Source: Dugong dugon (taxonomy: Eukaryota > Chordata > Mammalia > Sirenia > Dugongidae). From it: DNA of 64,000 nucleotides. Numbering within the stretch: position 1 is the stretch's first letter; each line of letters begins with the position of its first letter. Position numbers and translations under genes: made by a program. Positions 45,828-56,462 of the stretch are shown one piece after another. The notes beneath the pieces are model-generated. The model was not told the origin of the DNA and searched no databases. It was given only the letters and a program-made list of their open reading frames with translations. The stretch covers positions 221,423,711-221,487,710 of the forward strand of contig CM057460.1 of NCBI GenBank assembly GCA_030035585.1, read 5' to 3'.

Positions 45828-46252
45828 TTGTGGAGTTGGCCCCAGACTCATGGCAACCCCATACTCAATGGAACAATATGCTGCCTGGTCCTGCACCATC
45901 CCCATGATAGGTTGTGGATCAGACCATTGAGCTCCATAGGGTTTTCACTGGCTGATTTTCAGAAGTAGATCACCAGACTTTTCTTCCTACTTCGTCTGGG
46001 TCTGGAAGTTCCGCTGAAACCTGTTCAGCATCATGTTGCTGTTTGTTGCTAGGTGCTGTCGAATCAATTTTTGACTCATAGCGACCCCATGTGACCGAGT
46101 AGAACTGCCCCATAGGGTTTTCTTGAGTGTAATCTTTATGGGAGCAGATCAGCAGGTCCTTCTCCCTTGGAGCTGCTGCGTGGGTTTGAACCACCAACCT
46201 TTCGGTTGGCAGCCAAGCACTTAACCATTGCACAGCATCATAGCAACATGCA
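45828..46252 (-). mobile_element. RTE-derived SINE, split by AfroSINE
   Basis: Antisense RTE 3' end ('gcctggtcctgcaccatccc', 'tgataggttgtggatcagac') and RTE 5' piece ('ttccgctgaaacctgttcag'). After the AfroSINE it resumes 'agcatcatagcaacatgc'. A tRNA-Gly head is not seen beyond 46252, so the element is truncated there. Confidence 0.82.
46035..46232 (-). mobile_element. AfroSINE, long form, nested, with exact target-site duplication
   Basis: Antisense copy: 'gctgtttgttgctaggtgct', 'tatgggagcagatcagcagg', head 'cacttaaccattgca'. The 9-bp repeat cagcatcat flanks it (46026-46034 and 46233-46241). Confidence 0.93.
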
Positions 46253-46406
46253 AAATGTGATCCCAAGATTCATAGTCCCAAAAAGACTTCCAAGTCTAAA
46301 GGGCACAAACTGTTATAAACATGAATGAGATCCTCTTGAACCAACTCAGGAATGAACTTCAGATTATCAAAATGTCTGGTGGGTGAAGCATTGACATACG
46401 TACTGG

Positions 46407-46592
46407 TAAACCTGTTGCCATGGAGTGAATTCTGACTCATAGTGACCCTATAGGACAGAGTAGAACTACCCCCATAGAGTTTCGTGATCTTTATGAAAGC
46501 AGGCGGCGCATCTTTCTCCGAGGAGTGGCTGGTGGGTTCGAACTGCCGACCTTCCAGTTAGCAGCTGAGTGCTTACCCACTGTGCCACCAAG
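46407..46592 (-). mobile_element. AfroSINE, long form
   Basis: Antisense: 'aaacctgttgccatggagtg', 'gaaagcaggcggcgcatctt', head 'acccactgtgccaccaag'. Confidence 0.92.
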
Positions 46593-46701
46593 TAGCAAGC
46601 ATTAAATATCTAATTTTTATATAACCAAGTCTTAACCCTCATTAAGACATAGAATGCTTACATGGTAATGCAATGGCTAAATGCTCTGACACCATAAATA
46701 T

Positions 46702-46877
46702 AAACCAAACCAAAACCAAACCTGTGGCTGTCAAGTCAATTCTGACTCACAGCAACCCGATAGGACAGAGTAGAACTGCGCCATAGGGTTTCCAAGGAGC
46801 GGCTGGTGGATTTGAACTGCCGACCTTTTTGGTTCGCAGCCATAGCTCGCGGTAGCTCTCAATCACTGCACCACCTG
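46702..46877 (-). mobile_element. AfroSINE, short form
   Basis: Antisense: 'cctgtggctgtcaagtcaat', 'gtttccaaggagcggctggt', head 'aatcactgcaccacctgt', with a small insertion in the head. Confidence 0.92.
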
Positions 46878-47391
46878 TATAACATAAAAACGGGGGCAAA
46901 GTGAGAAGAATACATGCAAAAATGTTTAACGCTTTCAGTGATCATATTGATGATGGTTGTATTAGTACTGTTATTCTGAGACTTTCGTGTGTAATGTGGG
47001 ATAAACAAACAAGTAATTATGGGGTGTTCTAACTCTATCGTTCCCCATGTCATTTAGACCGGGATTCTTGGTTTGGAAGAAGGGAGGTACAGATGTATCA
47101 TAGAAGAAGTTAGTTAGGTAAAAGCTCCACAGTCGTTATTTTTAATTGAAAGTGTCAGCATGAACTCATAAGATCTTCTATATATTTCCACTAAAAAGGC
47201 ATATGCTTAGAAACAATGACCAACCCCAGGAACAACCAGCACCCCTCAACCAAGATTGCTGTGTTGTGGTTTGATATCACGTTTCCCATTTTTAAAAAAC
47301 CCAGGACTTCTTAGAGAAATGGCTGATTCCAAGTGTGGTGCAGGAAACGCACAAAATGAATGTCAAACATCCTTTCATGCCATAAAGTATA
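46878..47391. other. No gene seen; low-copy sequence
   Basis: No recognised repeat or coding region. Confidence 0.4.
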
Positions 47392-47735
47392 TGTTGTTGC
47401 TGTGTGCCGTCAAGTGGATTCCAACCCATAGTAATCCCATGTGACACAGTAGAATTGCCGCCATAGGGTTTCCTAGGCTGTAATATTTATAAAGAGCCTT
47501 GGTGGCACAGTGGTTAAGAGCTTGTCTGCTAACCAAGAGGTCAGCAGTTCGAATCCACCAGCCGCTCCTTGGAAACCCTATGGAGTGACTCACTATGAGT
47601 CAGAATTGACTCCATGGCAATGGGTAATCTTTACAGGAGCAGATTGTCAAGTCTTTTCTGTCTTGCTGGTGGCTTTGAACTGCTGACCTTTCCAGTTAGC
47701 AGCCAAGCACTTAACCATTGTGCCACAAAGGCTCC
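47392..47735 (-). mobile_element. AfroSINE split by another AfroSINE
   Basis: The left part (47392-47490) has 'gttgttgctgtgtgccgtca' and 'gtttcctaggctgtaatatt'. The right part (47624-47735) has 'taatctttacaggagcagat' and head 'cattgtgccacaaaggctcc'. The halves join to one long-form copy. Confidence 0.92.
47491..47623 (+). mobile_element. AfroSINE, short form, nested in an AfroSINE
   Basis: Head 'gagccttggtggcacagtgg', tail 'gactccatggcaatgg'. About 25 bp around the usual 'ggcagttctactctgtcc' block are missing. An imperfect repeat flanks it: gtaatatttat (47480-47490) and gtaatctttac (47624-47634). Confidence 0.92.
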
Positions 47736-48796
47736 TTTGCATATGTATACGTACAAAAATGTATATGTACATGTATATGCATATGTACCACAAAATATGC
47801 ATGCAGACATTTTTTAATAGTCTACATTTATAAAGCATTTTGGCTTTTAAAAGCTACTGGGATCATGTCAAATGAACTCAAGAGCAGTTTAAGGAAGTTC
47901 CTTCTGACCAAAGACGGGACAATTTGAGCTTCAATAAGAATCGCAATTACTGTGGATTGAAACACATCAAATATATTTAAACCCACACTTCCATAATGAT
48001 TTTTTTTTAACGTGAATCAGTCACCTTTGCACAATGATAAGGAACCAATCTGTTTTTTTAAAAACTGGTAAAGAGAAACACGACGGCGTTTATTGCTGTT
48101 TTTCTACGAATTTAACTGGGTAACCAAATAGTAAATGTGGAAGTGTCTCTATAAAAGTATTCCAGCCAAAAAATGGAAAACAAGTGACAGAATTACAGCA
48201 TCACCACTTTGCAACCGTCCCCACAGGTAAAGTGAATTAACAGATTGAGGCAATGGACATCAGTAGCTACAACTATCAAAATAAACAAATAAATAACCAG
48301 ACTTCATGTGCCTCCTGATGAAGGTACACGCCACTACCTGTTGTCTTAACAAAGGGATCAGATCAGAGTCTGATCAAGTCTCTAAACCGAGCTGCCAATT
48401 TGCAGGAAATATAAAGGAAGAAGAGCATGCTGGACCATGCCATGAGTCTGCATTCAGTAAATTCTAGACCGTGGGAAAGTCTGCAGCTCAAACAGCTCAG
48501 ATTCCTCAGCTGGTGAACTGTAAGGGAAAGACAGGAGAGGCTGGGGATAGAAGGGAAAGCTGAAAATTAAAAGAGACATATGAAATTGTCAAATTGAAAA
48601 AAAAAACGTCAAAACTAAAGTATACTGTGTGGGGAGTCACACTTGGGCAGGAAAGCTCTAAAGAAATGGAAGGAAGTTATCTATCAGTATAAAAGTCAGG
48701 ATAGTGGTTACTTTCAGGGGAGGGAGGGAGTCATGACTGGGATGGGGCACACGGAGAAGCTTCGGGTGGCTGGCAAAGTGCTGTTTTCGACCTGGG
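47736..48796. other. No gene seen; low-copy sequence
   Basis: About 1 kb with TA/TG-rich sequence at its start (47740-47800) and otherwise mixed composition. No recognised young repeat or coding region. Confidence 0.4.
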
Positions 48797-49120
48797 AATT
48801 GGTAGTTCAGTGGTAGAATTCTCGCCTTCCATGTGGGAGAGGCGGGTTGGATTCCCAGCCAATGCGCCTCATGCACAGCCACCAGCTTTCTGTCAGTGGA
48901 GGCTTGCGTGTTGCTATAATGCTGAACAGGTGTCAGCACAGCTTCTAGACTAAGACAGACTAGGAAGCAAGGCCTGGTGATCTACTTCTGAAAATCAGTC
49001 AGTGAAAACTCTATGGATCACAGTGGTCCAGTCCACAACTGATCATGGGGATGGGGCAGGACCAGGCAGTTGTTATTTCATTGTGCATGGGCCCTGGCTG
49101 GATGGCAGCTAACAACAACT
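48797..49120 (+). mobile_element. tRNA-Gly/RTE composite SINE, best-preserved copy
   Basis: The head (48797-48867) matches a tRNA-Gly: ttggtagttcagtggtagaa covers the D arm (A box), and ggttggattcccagccaatg the T arm (B box, ggttcgattcc-like with one change). The anticodon loop reads CTTCCAT (anticodon TCC, glycine) in a stem CTCGC/GTGGG. Next comes the RTE 5' segment (ctgtcagtggaggcttgcgt; ggaagcaaggcctggtgatc), then the RTE 3' end ('gggcaggaccaggcagttgt', 'ggcagctaacaacaact'). Confidence 0.9.
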
Positions 49121-49829
49121 GATTATAAGGATGTTCATGTTGTAATAGTTCATTAAGTTATGCATGTGCTTTGTGTGTGTGTGTTTATCTCATATGTTTT
49201 ACAATTAAAAGCTTTTAAAAAGCAAAAAACCAATACACTATGTGATCTTCAAAGTTACCTTCCCCCTCAAAGAGTAAATTTGTTTTCACGTACAGGGTTA
49301 AATCTTCAGGAAAAAAGATACGAGGTCAGGAGACGGCTTGGGGGGAAGAATTCAATGCAAAAATAATTGGTACTATTCATGCAAGACCATGTCAAGAGAG
49401 TTTCTTACAGAATCAATTTCTTGATAGTGAGGGTTAAGACACGTGTGTAGTTAATGGAAGCTGCATACAGCTCAAGTAGTTAAATTAAGCAGCAAGAATA
49501 TTAACGGGAAGACCGTTTGTCTTGAGGTTTCTAGCCATACCCTACCGATGTCATGCATTTCAAATATCAGATCATAGCATGTTTTAAAAGTGGAATGTTC
49601 CAGAAATTTGGAATATCTACCAGAATTACTGATGTAGCCTTGACTGGAGACTTGCAAATTGGACCTTGCTGTGATTAGTCCAGCTGGATGATTGAATTAG
49701 GCTTGCCTGTTCTTAGGAGTGGAAGAAGACTCGTTTGCTTTCCCTTATTATCAGCCTTGACAATCACTGTTTTGTCTTATGCATTTCATTTGAAGTATTT
49801 ATATGAAAAATAAGCCATGATACCATTTT
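49121..49829. other. No gene seen; low-copy sequence
   Basis: No recognised repeat or coding region. Confidence 0.4.
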
Positions 49830-50110
49830 TAACAATATTTTATCGTGTTTTTAGTGAAAATTTACACAGTACTCTAGATTCCCATTTGACAATTTCTATA
49901 TAAATTGTTTTTCAGTGACATTAGTTAAATTTTTTATAACGTGGCAACATTCTCTTTCATTGTGTCTAGTTGTTCCATTCCCAGTACTCTAGGTTCCCTG
50001 CCCCCTTATCTTCTCATCTTTGCTTTAGAGTAAATATAATAACAGTTTGTTTTAAAGAGTTATGTTCACCGTTACATATATTGTTACATTAGTTGGGCAA
50101 GTGGTCTTAC
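49830..50110 (-). mobile_element. Probable older L1 3' end, antisense
   Basis: 'tttagtgaaaatttacacag', 'ctagttgttccattcccagt' and 'tttgctttagagtaa' look like an antisense L1 3' UTR different from the younger type. Weak call. Confidence 0.4.
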
Positions 50111-50373
50111 TGTTATTATTAGCTGCAGTCAACTCTATGATTGGTTTTGGATCAGAACGTTGTGCTCCATAGGGTTTTCATTGACTGATTTTCAGAAATA
50201 GATCACCAGGCCTTTCTTCCTAGTCTGTCTTAGTTTAGAAGCTCTGCTGAAACCTGTTCAACATCATAGCAGCACACATGCTTCCACTGACAGACGGGTG
50301 ATGGCTGTGCATGAGGGGCATTGACTGGGGATTGGACCTGGGTCTCCCACATGGAAGGCTAGAATTCCACCAT
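50111..50373 (-). mobile_element. tRNA-Gly/RTE composite SINE, antisense
   Basis: RTE 3' end ('tgttattattagctgcagtc'), RTE 5' piece ('gaagctctgctgaaacctgt', 'ccactgacagacgggtgatg'), and tRNA-Gly head ('ggtctcccacatggaaggct', 'agaattccaccat'). The anticodon loop reads CTTCCAT on the minus strand, as at 48797. The 3' RTE piece is shortened. Confidence 0.85.
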
Positions 50374-50705
50374 GGTTAAAGCTGAAGGGTTTGCATGATC
50401 GGTGTGGCCTTTGACGGAAGCAGACAATAGGCTGGGAAGTGTGCTTTTACTACCCGCAATCCAATTTATTCCATTACCTCCTTGGATTAAGTATCCACTC
50501 AGCTGGACCAAGCACATATTTGAATTGGGTTAACAAGGTTTTTCAAAACCTGAAATCACTATGATGGAGAAGTGTTACTCAGCGGATCATCTTATTCCTT
50601 ATTTTCAATTATATTTTTTCGTTGTTTGCTCCAACGTAAATTACAAAGCTTTATTAAAAATAAATAAAACTTACTTAAGAGTCTTCTCAAATTATAAACT
50701 GAATA
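50374..50705. other. No gene seen; low-copy sequence
   Basis: No recognised repeat or coding region. Confidence 0.4.
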
Positions 50706-50755
50706 TCTAGATATCCATATATCTATCTATCTCTCTCTCTATCTATCTATATGTA
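50706..50755. repeat. (ATCT)n / (CT)n microsatellite
   Basis: ATCT and CT repeats, partly degraded. Confidence 0.9.
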
Positions 50756-50759
50756 TATA

Positions 50760-50956
50760 CACCAATCAGTTGCTGTCAGATCAATTTCGACTCATGGCAA
50801 TCCCGTATGTGTCAGAGTAGAACTGTGCTCCATGGAGTTTTCAGTGGTTGATTTTTCAGCAGTAGAATGCCAGGCCTTTCTTCCAAGGTGTCTCTGCATG
50901 GACTCAAACCTTCAGTCTTTAGGTTAACAGCTGAGCACATTAACCATTTGTACCTG
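50760..50956 (-). mobile_element. AfroSINE, 'caaatggttaa' subtype
   Basis: Antisense: 'accaatcagttgctgtcaga', 'cagcagtagaatgccaggcc', head 'cacattaaccatttgtacc'. Confidence 0.88.
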
Positions 50957-51527
50957 TAGACCTGTATTTCCTGGCTCTCTGTCCAAGGTCCATATACAGA
51001 CCTTGGAATATTGATTTCTAAGAAGCCTGATACTGAGCATAGTTTTGTTGCCTCTGAGATAACAAATCAACTGCACCCGACAGGATTTGAGGGTGGAAGC
51101 AAGGACTAGAGAAACACAAGAGGGGAAAATATGAAAGAGGTCAGATGACATTAGATCATATAGTGCAGAGAAAAAATAGAGGAGAGATTTTAAGTAAACC
51201 CTTGTAAGGAGTCCTGGGAGGGAAGAAATGTGCATACAGGTGCACTCACCTGGGGATTCACTTTTTATGTTGTTCAGGTCCATAAATTAAGCTTCTGAGG
51301 TGGAGAACTGGAGCAAGAAAGCTCAAGTTGAGGCTCTCAGAAGCAGGAAGAACCTTAGAGGTCATCTAGTCCAGGTCAGCCCAGCCCCAACTTCATACGA
51401 CATTCATGAATTTCTTACACAGCATCTCTGACAAGCTGTCAGCCAGCTACAGAGTCAGGACCCAGAAGGAGGGACCTAGGAGACTTGAAGACAAGCAGCC
51501 TGAGCCAGCAAGGAGAACAAAGGTAAA
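50957..51527. other. No gene seen; low-copy sequence
   Basis: The phrase 'accttagaggtcatctagtc' (51351-51370) is common in ancient DNA-transposon and MIR-related repeats, but it is too short to assign. The open stretch at 51406-51627 runs into the next AfroSINE and is not a gene. Confidence 0.4.
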
Positions 51528-51744
51528 TGACATCTATCTTCATGGCTTGACTACTAACCTAAAGATTGATGGTTTGAACCCACCCAGTGGTACTGTGGAA
51601 GAAATGCCTGGCGATCTGCTTTCATAAAGATTACAGCCAAGAAAACCCTATGGAGCACAGTTTTACTCTGTAGTACATGAGGTCGCCATGAGTCAGAATC
51701 AGCCTGATAGCAGTGGGTTTGGTTTTTGGTTTCACCATTTGAAA
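51528..51744 (+). mobile_element. AfroSINE, 'gtccctgg'-related subtype
   Basis: Degraded head ('tcttcatggcttgactacta'), middle 'gaagaaatgcctggcgatct', tail 'gatagcagtgggtttggttt'. Confidence 0.85.
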
Positions 51745-52202
51745 GTGAAAAATTCAGTGGTGTTTATTTAGCACATTCACATAATGTTGCACAACCACCA
51801 CCTCTATCTTGTTCCAAACATTTCCATCACCCCAAAAGAAAACCCTGTATCCATTAAGCAGTCACTCCCTATTCTCCCCTCCCCGTAGCCCCTGGCAACT
51901 ATCAATTTATTTACCTTCTCTATGGATTTACCTGGTGGCTAAGTGGTTAAGAGCTCAGGTTGCTAACCAAAAGGTTGGCAGTTCAAATCCACCAGCTGCT
52001 CCTTGGAAACCCTATGAGCAGTTCTACTCTGTCCTACAGGGTCGCTGTGAGTCAGAATCGACTTGCTGGCACACAACAACAACAGCAACATGGATTTACC
52101 TATTCTGGCTACTTCATATAAATGGAATCATATAATACGTGGCCTTTTGTATCTGCCTTCTTTCATTTAGCAAAGTGTTTTCAAGGTTAATCCACATTAA
52201 CA
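51745..52202 (-). mobile_element. Ancient L1 3' UTR, antisense, split by AfroSINE
   Basis: 'agtgaaaaattcagtggtgt', 'atgttgcacaaccaccacct', 'catttccatcaccccaaaag', 'gcccctggcaactatcaatt', then after the AfroSINE 'tattctggctacttcatata', 'tggaatcatataatacgtgg'. This is the usual order of an antisense L1M/L1ME 3' region. Confidence 0.6.
51934..52089 (+). mobile_element. AfroSINE, short form, with exact 12-bp target-site duplication
   Basis: Lacks the first head bases (starts ggtggctaagtggttaagag) and ends 'gcacacaacaacaacagcaa', an RTE-like terminus. The sequence atggatttacct flanks it (51922-51933 and 52090-52101). Confidence 0.95.
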
Positions 52203-52370
52203 AGGAACCCTGGTGTCATAGTGGTTAAGAGCTGTGTCTGCTAGCCAAAAGGTCGGCAGTCTGAATCCACCAGACACTCCCTGGAAACCCTATGGGGCAG
52301 TTCTACTCTGTCCAGTAGGGTCGCTGTGAGCCAGAACCAACTTGATGGCAATGGGTTTGGGGTTTTTTGG
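52203..52370 (+). mobile_element. AfroSINE, short form
   Basis: Head ggaaccctggtgtcatagtg, tail 'acttgatggcaatgggtttg' and T-rich end. Confidence 0.92.
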
Positions 52371-52708
52371 CCCACAACACAGATCTTTTTTTCTCCTTAT
52401 ATTCTTCCTTTCCTCTATTTCAAGAAGGTAACCAGTTTCCTAAAATTTCTTTGTTTCAGGCAGAAAATAGAAGCTTCTGGAATTCGATAACTCTCCTCTC
52501 TTCAGTAAAAATCTAAGATTTTCCAAAAGTTTGTGCAGGGAGTGTTTTTGAGGGTAACCAAGGAAGAGAGTAGGAAATTCTTCCATTTTGCAAAGTTAGA
52601 GGTTGTGACTTTGGTTAGGGGAGAAGGATTAGGAAGAGCAAAGACCCTCATAAAACTTGGTAGCAGCACTCAGGAGAGGGCAACCTCACTGGGTGAGGCC
52701 CCAACGAG
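52371..52708. other. No gene seen; low-copy sequence
   Basis: No recognised repeat or coding region. Confidence 0.4.
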
Positions 52709-53023
52709 GCTGTTGGGTTGGGTGCCATCAAGTCGGTTTAGACTCAGAGTGACCCTATGTACCAACAGAACGAAACACTGCCTGGCCCTGCGCCATCTTC
52801 ACAATCGTTGGTATGTTTGAGCCCATTGTTGCAGCCACTGTGTCAATCCATCTCGTTGAGGGTCTTCCTCTTTTTCGCTGGCCCTCTACTTTACCAAGCA
52901 TGATGTCCTACTCCAGGGACTGGTCCCTCCTGATAACGTGTCCAAAACATCTGAGATGAAGTCTCACCACCCTCGCTTCTAAGGAGCATTCTGGTTGTAC
53001 TTCTTTCAAGGCTAGACTTGGAT
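52709..53023 (-). mobile_element. RTE 3' part, antisense
   Basis: 'ggttgggtgccatcaagtcg', 'actgcctggccctgcgccat', 'gtcaatccatctcgttgagg', 'ctttaccaagcatgatgtcc' and 'gtctcaccaccctcgcttct', the RTE 3' end and ORF C-terminal region, as at 22270-22634. Confidence 0.87.
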
Positions 53024-53077
53024 TACCAGGCAGAGAGTCCTGTGCCCCCACAAGCATGGCAAAAGTAGGGGAAGAAA

Positions 53078-53283
53078 CAAAAACCAGTTGCTATCAAGTT
53101 GACTCTGACTCATGGCAACCCTATGTGTGTCAGAGTAGAGCTGTGCTTCATAGGGTTTTCAAGGGCTGATCTTTTGGAAGCAGATCACCAAGACTTTCTT
53201 CTGAGGCACCTCTGGGTGGACTTGAACCTCTAACTTTTCGTTAGTAATGAAGCACATTAACTATCTGCACCACCCAGGGACTC
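53078..53283 (-). mobile_element. AfroSINE, 'gtccctgg' subtype
   Basis: Antisense: 'accagttgctatcaagttga', 'aagcagatcaccaagacttt', head 'ctgcaccacccagggact'. Confidence 0.9.
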
Positions 53284-54189
53284 TGCAGAATGGAAAAGAA
53301 ACCAGAGAACAGCCTCAAATTTGGGGCCACAGAAGAAGCTGGAGGTGGGTAAATGCAGGAACGACCAGGAGCAAAGTCCTTCCCCAGGCCAAGGCCACGC
53401 TGGAATGAGCAGCCTCTTGCACACCTGTTTGTGGAATGTGACTGCTGGGCCCATGAAGCTCATGTCTGTTTCCAGCCCATCACCCTCTGGGTACCCAGTG
53501 CTGACAGCTCTGGGTAGGATATCCAAGACAAATTTTCTTTCCTCCCCCTCAGTATCTCTTAAAGAGGATTAATTGTGTTTACTGAGAGTTAGTTGAAATT
53601 TTGTCCTGCAGCTGAAACAACTGTTTTGATTGCCTAGATGGGCCCATTCGGGGGAAGCCCCTGTCCTCTTAGGAAGCCTGGAGGGGCTTCAAGAGGCCCC
53701 ACCAAGAGGTGGGCACTTATTCTTTCTCCTGGAGGGAATCTGCTGATCTGAGGGCCCCGACTCAGCGTTCAGTCCTTCCAATTAAGCCCTGATTACAAAC
53801 CTGCAGCCGCGATTTCTCAGGGTCATCAGATCTCTCTCACTGTTTTATGGGAAGAGACTCAAGCCCCGGGAAAGAAACCAGACAAGAGCACAAGATCAAT
53901 AGGTGTGACGCTCTGCTGCAACCAGTTCCCTGAACTTTCAGATTAGACTCCCGAATCAGAGGAGGAATTCTGAAATAAATAAATAATGGATAGATGGATA
54001 AATCAATCCATAAGAAGCATCACCTGGCTCACGCCAAGTAAGTAACCTGAGTAACCTTGGAAGCAGAAGCACTGGCGTGTCACCGTGGATGACAATTTTG
54101 GGAGATGGGCCTGTTAGAAGAGACTGTCTTGAAAGTGCTGATGTTGTATCTAAAGACCTAGTTGCCTTGATTCATGGAGTGTCACTGCC
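53284..54189. other. No gene seen; low-copy sequence
   Basis: About 0.9 kb, moderately GC-rich. Overlapping open stretches of 83-89 codons at 53257-53572 have no recognisable product. Nothing here supports a gene. Confidence 0.4.
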
Positions 54190-54412
54190 AGTATTGGGGG
54201 TGACGATGGTTTGCTAATTCTTTGAGCCAACAGTTTTCACTCTGTTGGTAACTGAAAGGTTGGCGATTAGAACTCACCCACCCATGCTACAGAAGAAAAG
54301 CCTAGGGATCTGCTTCCATAAAGATTTCAGCCAAGAGAACCATATGGAACAGTTCTACTCTGTTCTACAGGGTCGCTATGAGTCAGAATCTACTCGACAG
54401 CAGTGGGTTATA
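54190..54412 (+). mobile_element. AfroSINE, degraded head
   Basis: 'aactgaaaggttggcgatta', 'agcctagggatctgcttcca', 'ctacagggtcgctatgagtc', tail 'actcgacagcagtgggtta'. Confidence 0.85.
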
Positions 54413-54424
54413 TAAAAGGCAATA

Positions 54425-55500
54425 ATAGCAAATGTATAGAGACCAAAGTTTAGCAGTGGTTATCAGAGGTGGGAGGGAGGAAGAAAGGGAGGTTTTTGCT
54501 TACGGAGCACTGAGTTTTGGTTTAGGGTGGTAGAATAATTACATTGATTAGGGTAGGTTTGCATAGCTGATTAACATCATTGCTGTCAATGAGTTGTACG
54601 CCAGTAAAAAGTTGAAATGGCAAAAGTTTGCGATACATATATTTATAACAACAATGAAAAAAATAGCAGCTTCTAAGGCTGTTTATGTACAATCAAAAAC
54701 CTCATGGGATTTGGTTTCTTGGTTGGAGGTTTAGGGTCATGGCTGCATGGAACATCCCAGTTAATTGGCCTAATATTGTGTTTAGTGCTTCCGTTTTATT
54801 TCCTAGTTCGTTGTGCAGTGCCTGGGGTCTTAAAAGCTTGCAAGCAGCCACCCAAGGCACAGCGGTTGCTCTCTATTCACCTGCAGCAACAGAGGAAGAA
54901 TGAGTCAGGAACTGGAGGTAGAAATGGAATGTGTGGACAATTGCCTCCATGAACAACTGCCTCCTTTGCCATGAGACCAGAAGACCTGGATGGTGCCCAG
55001 CTACCATTACTGAACGTTTTTATCAAAGATTCTACAGAAGAATCCTGATCAAAAGGGAGAAAATGAAGAACAGAATTTAAAATTCCCATGAAATCCAGAC
55101 TTTCTGGAGCATGAAGCCTGGATGAACCACTGAAACTATTGCCCTAAAATAATCTTTAAACCTTAAACCAAAAATATCACCTGAAGTCTTCTTAAAACCA
55201 AACAATAATTTAGCTTAACTAGTAAAGAATGTCTGCCTTGAGCTTTGTACTCTTTTAAGAACTATCTATGTGGGATCGAACTGATAACAGCAACTCAAAA
55301 GATCAGATAGGAAACCTAGGGGGCAATGAGTTTGTGTTAATGAGGGAGGAACAACTCAGAAAAGGAAGGTGAGAATGGTTGCACAACTCGAAGAATGTAA
55401 TCAGCATCACTGAATTGTACCTGTAGAAATTGTTGAATTGGTATATGCTTTGCTGTGTGTATCCTCAAAAACAACAGCAAATAAAAAAATTTTTAAAGAA
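54425..55500 (+). mobile_element. L1 3' UTR fragments of an older type
   Basis: 'ggttatcagaggtgggaggg' (54458) and 'atttataacaacaatgaaaa' (54642) mark one L1 3' end. A second block, 54690-55500, has 'ggtcttaaaagcttgcaagc', 'gatggtgcccagctaccatt' and the end 'ctgaattgtacctgtagaaa'. The latter also occurs inside the 3' UTR of the L1 at 11777 (19645-19680). No ORF. Confidence 0.65.
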
Positions 55501-55529
55501 AGAAACAAATTCTGGAATAACCTTAAAAT

Positions 55530-55688
55530 GGAGCCCTGGTGGCACAGTGGTTAAGACCTTAGCTGTTAACCAAAAGATCACGGTTCACATCCACCAGCCA
55601 CTCCTTGGAAACTCTGGGAGGCAGTTCTACTCTGCCCTATAGGGTTGCTATCAGTCAGAATCAACTTGACGGCAATGGGTTTTTTGGT
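55530..55688 (+). mobile_element. AfroSINE, short form
   Basis: Head ggagccctggtggcacagtg, tail 'aacttgacggcaatgggttt'. Confidence 0.93.
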
Positions 55689-56389
55689 AAAATGATTGCA
55701 GGTATTGACCATGTTGTAGAACACCATTCAGTAACATCGAACAATGTTCTGATCATAAGTGATGAAGCAGTTTATGAAAGTGTATCATATGATCCAATTT
55801 TTTGGTATATTGGGTGTATGAGTGTGTGTAATAGTTAAGAATTCTATAAGCAAGATCGTCTAAGAGGAGGTAATAAGTGCTGTCATTTTATTTTATTTGC
55901 CTCTAATTTCTGATTTTTTTTTTTCTTAGAAAAAAACACATTGCTGTCGTAAGAAGGAAAAAATGAAGCTCTTTAATGTTCATGAATTTTTAGTAAATCT
56001 AATAAGCCTGTTTACTATAATACACCTGCTAAACTATAATAGGCATAAGAAAAGTGACCACAAATGTTATTGGCTTCCCTTTAGTGTACTGGATCTCGCT
56101 GCCAGAAATAAGAGAAAAATGTATTCATAGCAAACTCAGAGGAGGGTGTGTGTCCTTACCCTTATTCTTCAGATTCCCGCTGGGTAACTGCCACCACCAT
56201 CATCATCATCATCACCACTGCCACCTTGGGTGCATCATGATTAATTCTCTCAGTAACTGGCACCCATTGAGCATCAACCCTATACTGGGTGCTACTCCAT
56301 TCCAGGAAGCCCTTTGGCTGAAGCCTCAGGTATTAAATCCAATCAGTTGGAGAAAACAGACTTTTCCCAGAAACTAGTAAGGGTGATGT
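55689..56389. other. No gene seen; low-copy sequence with (CAT)n
   Basis: A CAT/CAC-rich run at 56187-56222 produces a polyhistidine stretch in an otherwise unremarkable open frame. No gene. Confidence 0.4.
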
Positions 56390-56462
56390 TTTCCCCAAAC
56401 CTGCTCTACACACATGTGGTCTCCATGAGTTGGAATCCACTCAACAGCAACTGGTGGCTTTT
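56390..56462 (+). mobile_element. AfroSINE 3' fragment
   Basis: 'cacacatgtggtctccatga', 'ggaatccactcaacagcaac' and 'tggtgg'. Only the tail remains. Confidence 0.6.

Noticed and set aside
48797..48867. tRNA-Gly gene
   Set aside because: Folds roughly as tRNA-Gly, but it runs directly into RTE-derived sequence, has mismatches in the B box, and recurs with the same body at two other sites. It is a SINE head, not a separate tRNA gene.
56054..56377. Histidine-rich ORF
   Set aside because: The His run is just the translation of a CAT/CAC microsatellite at 56187-56222.
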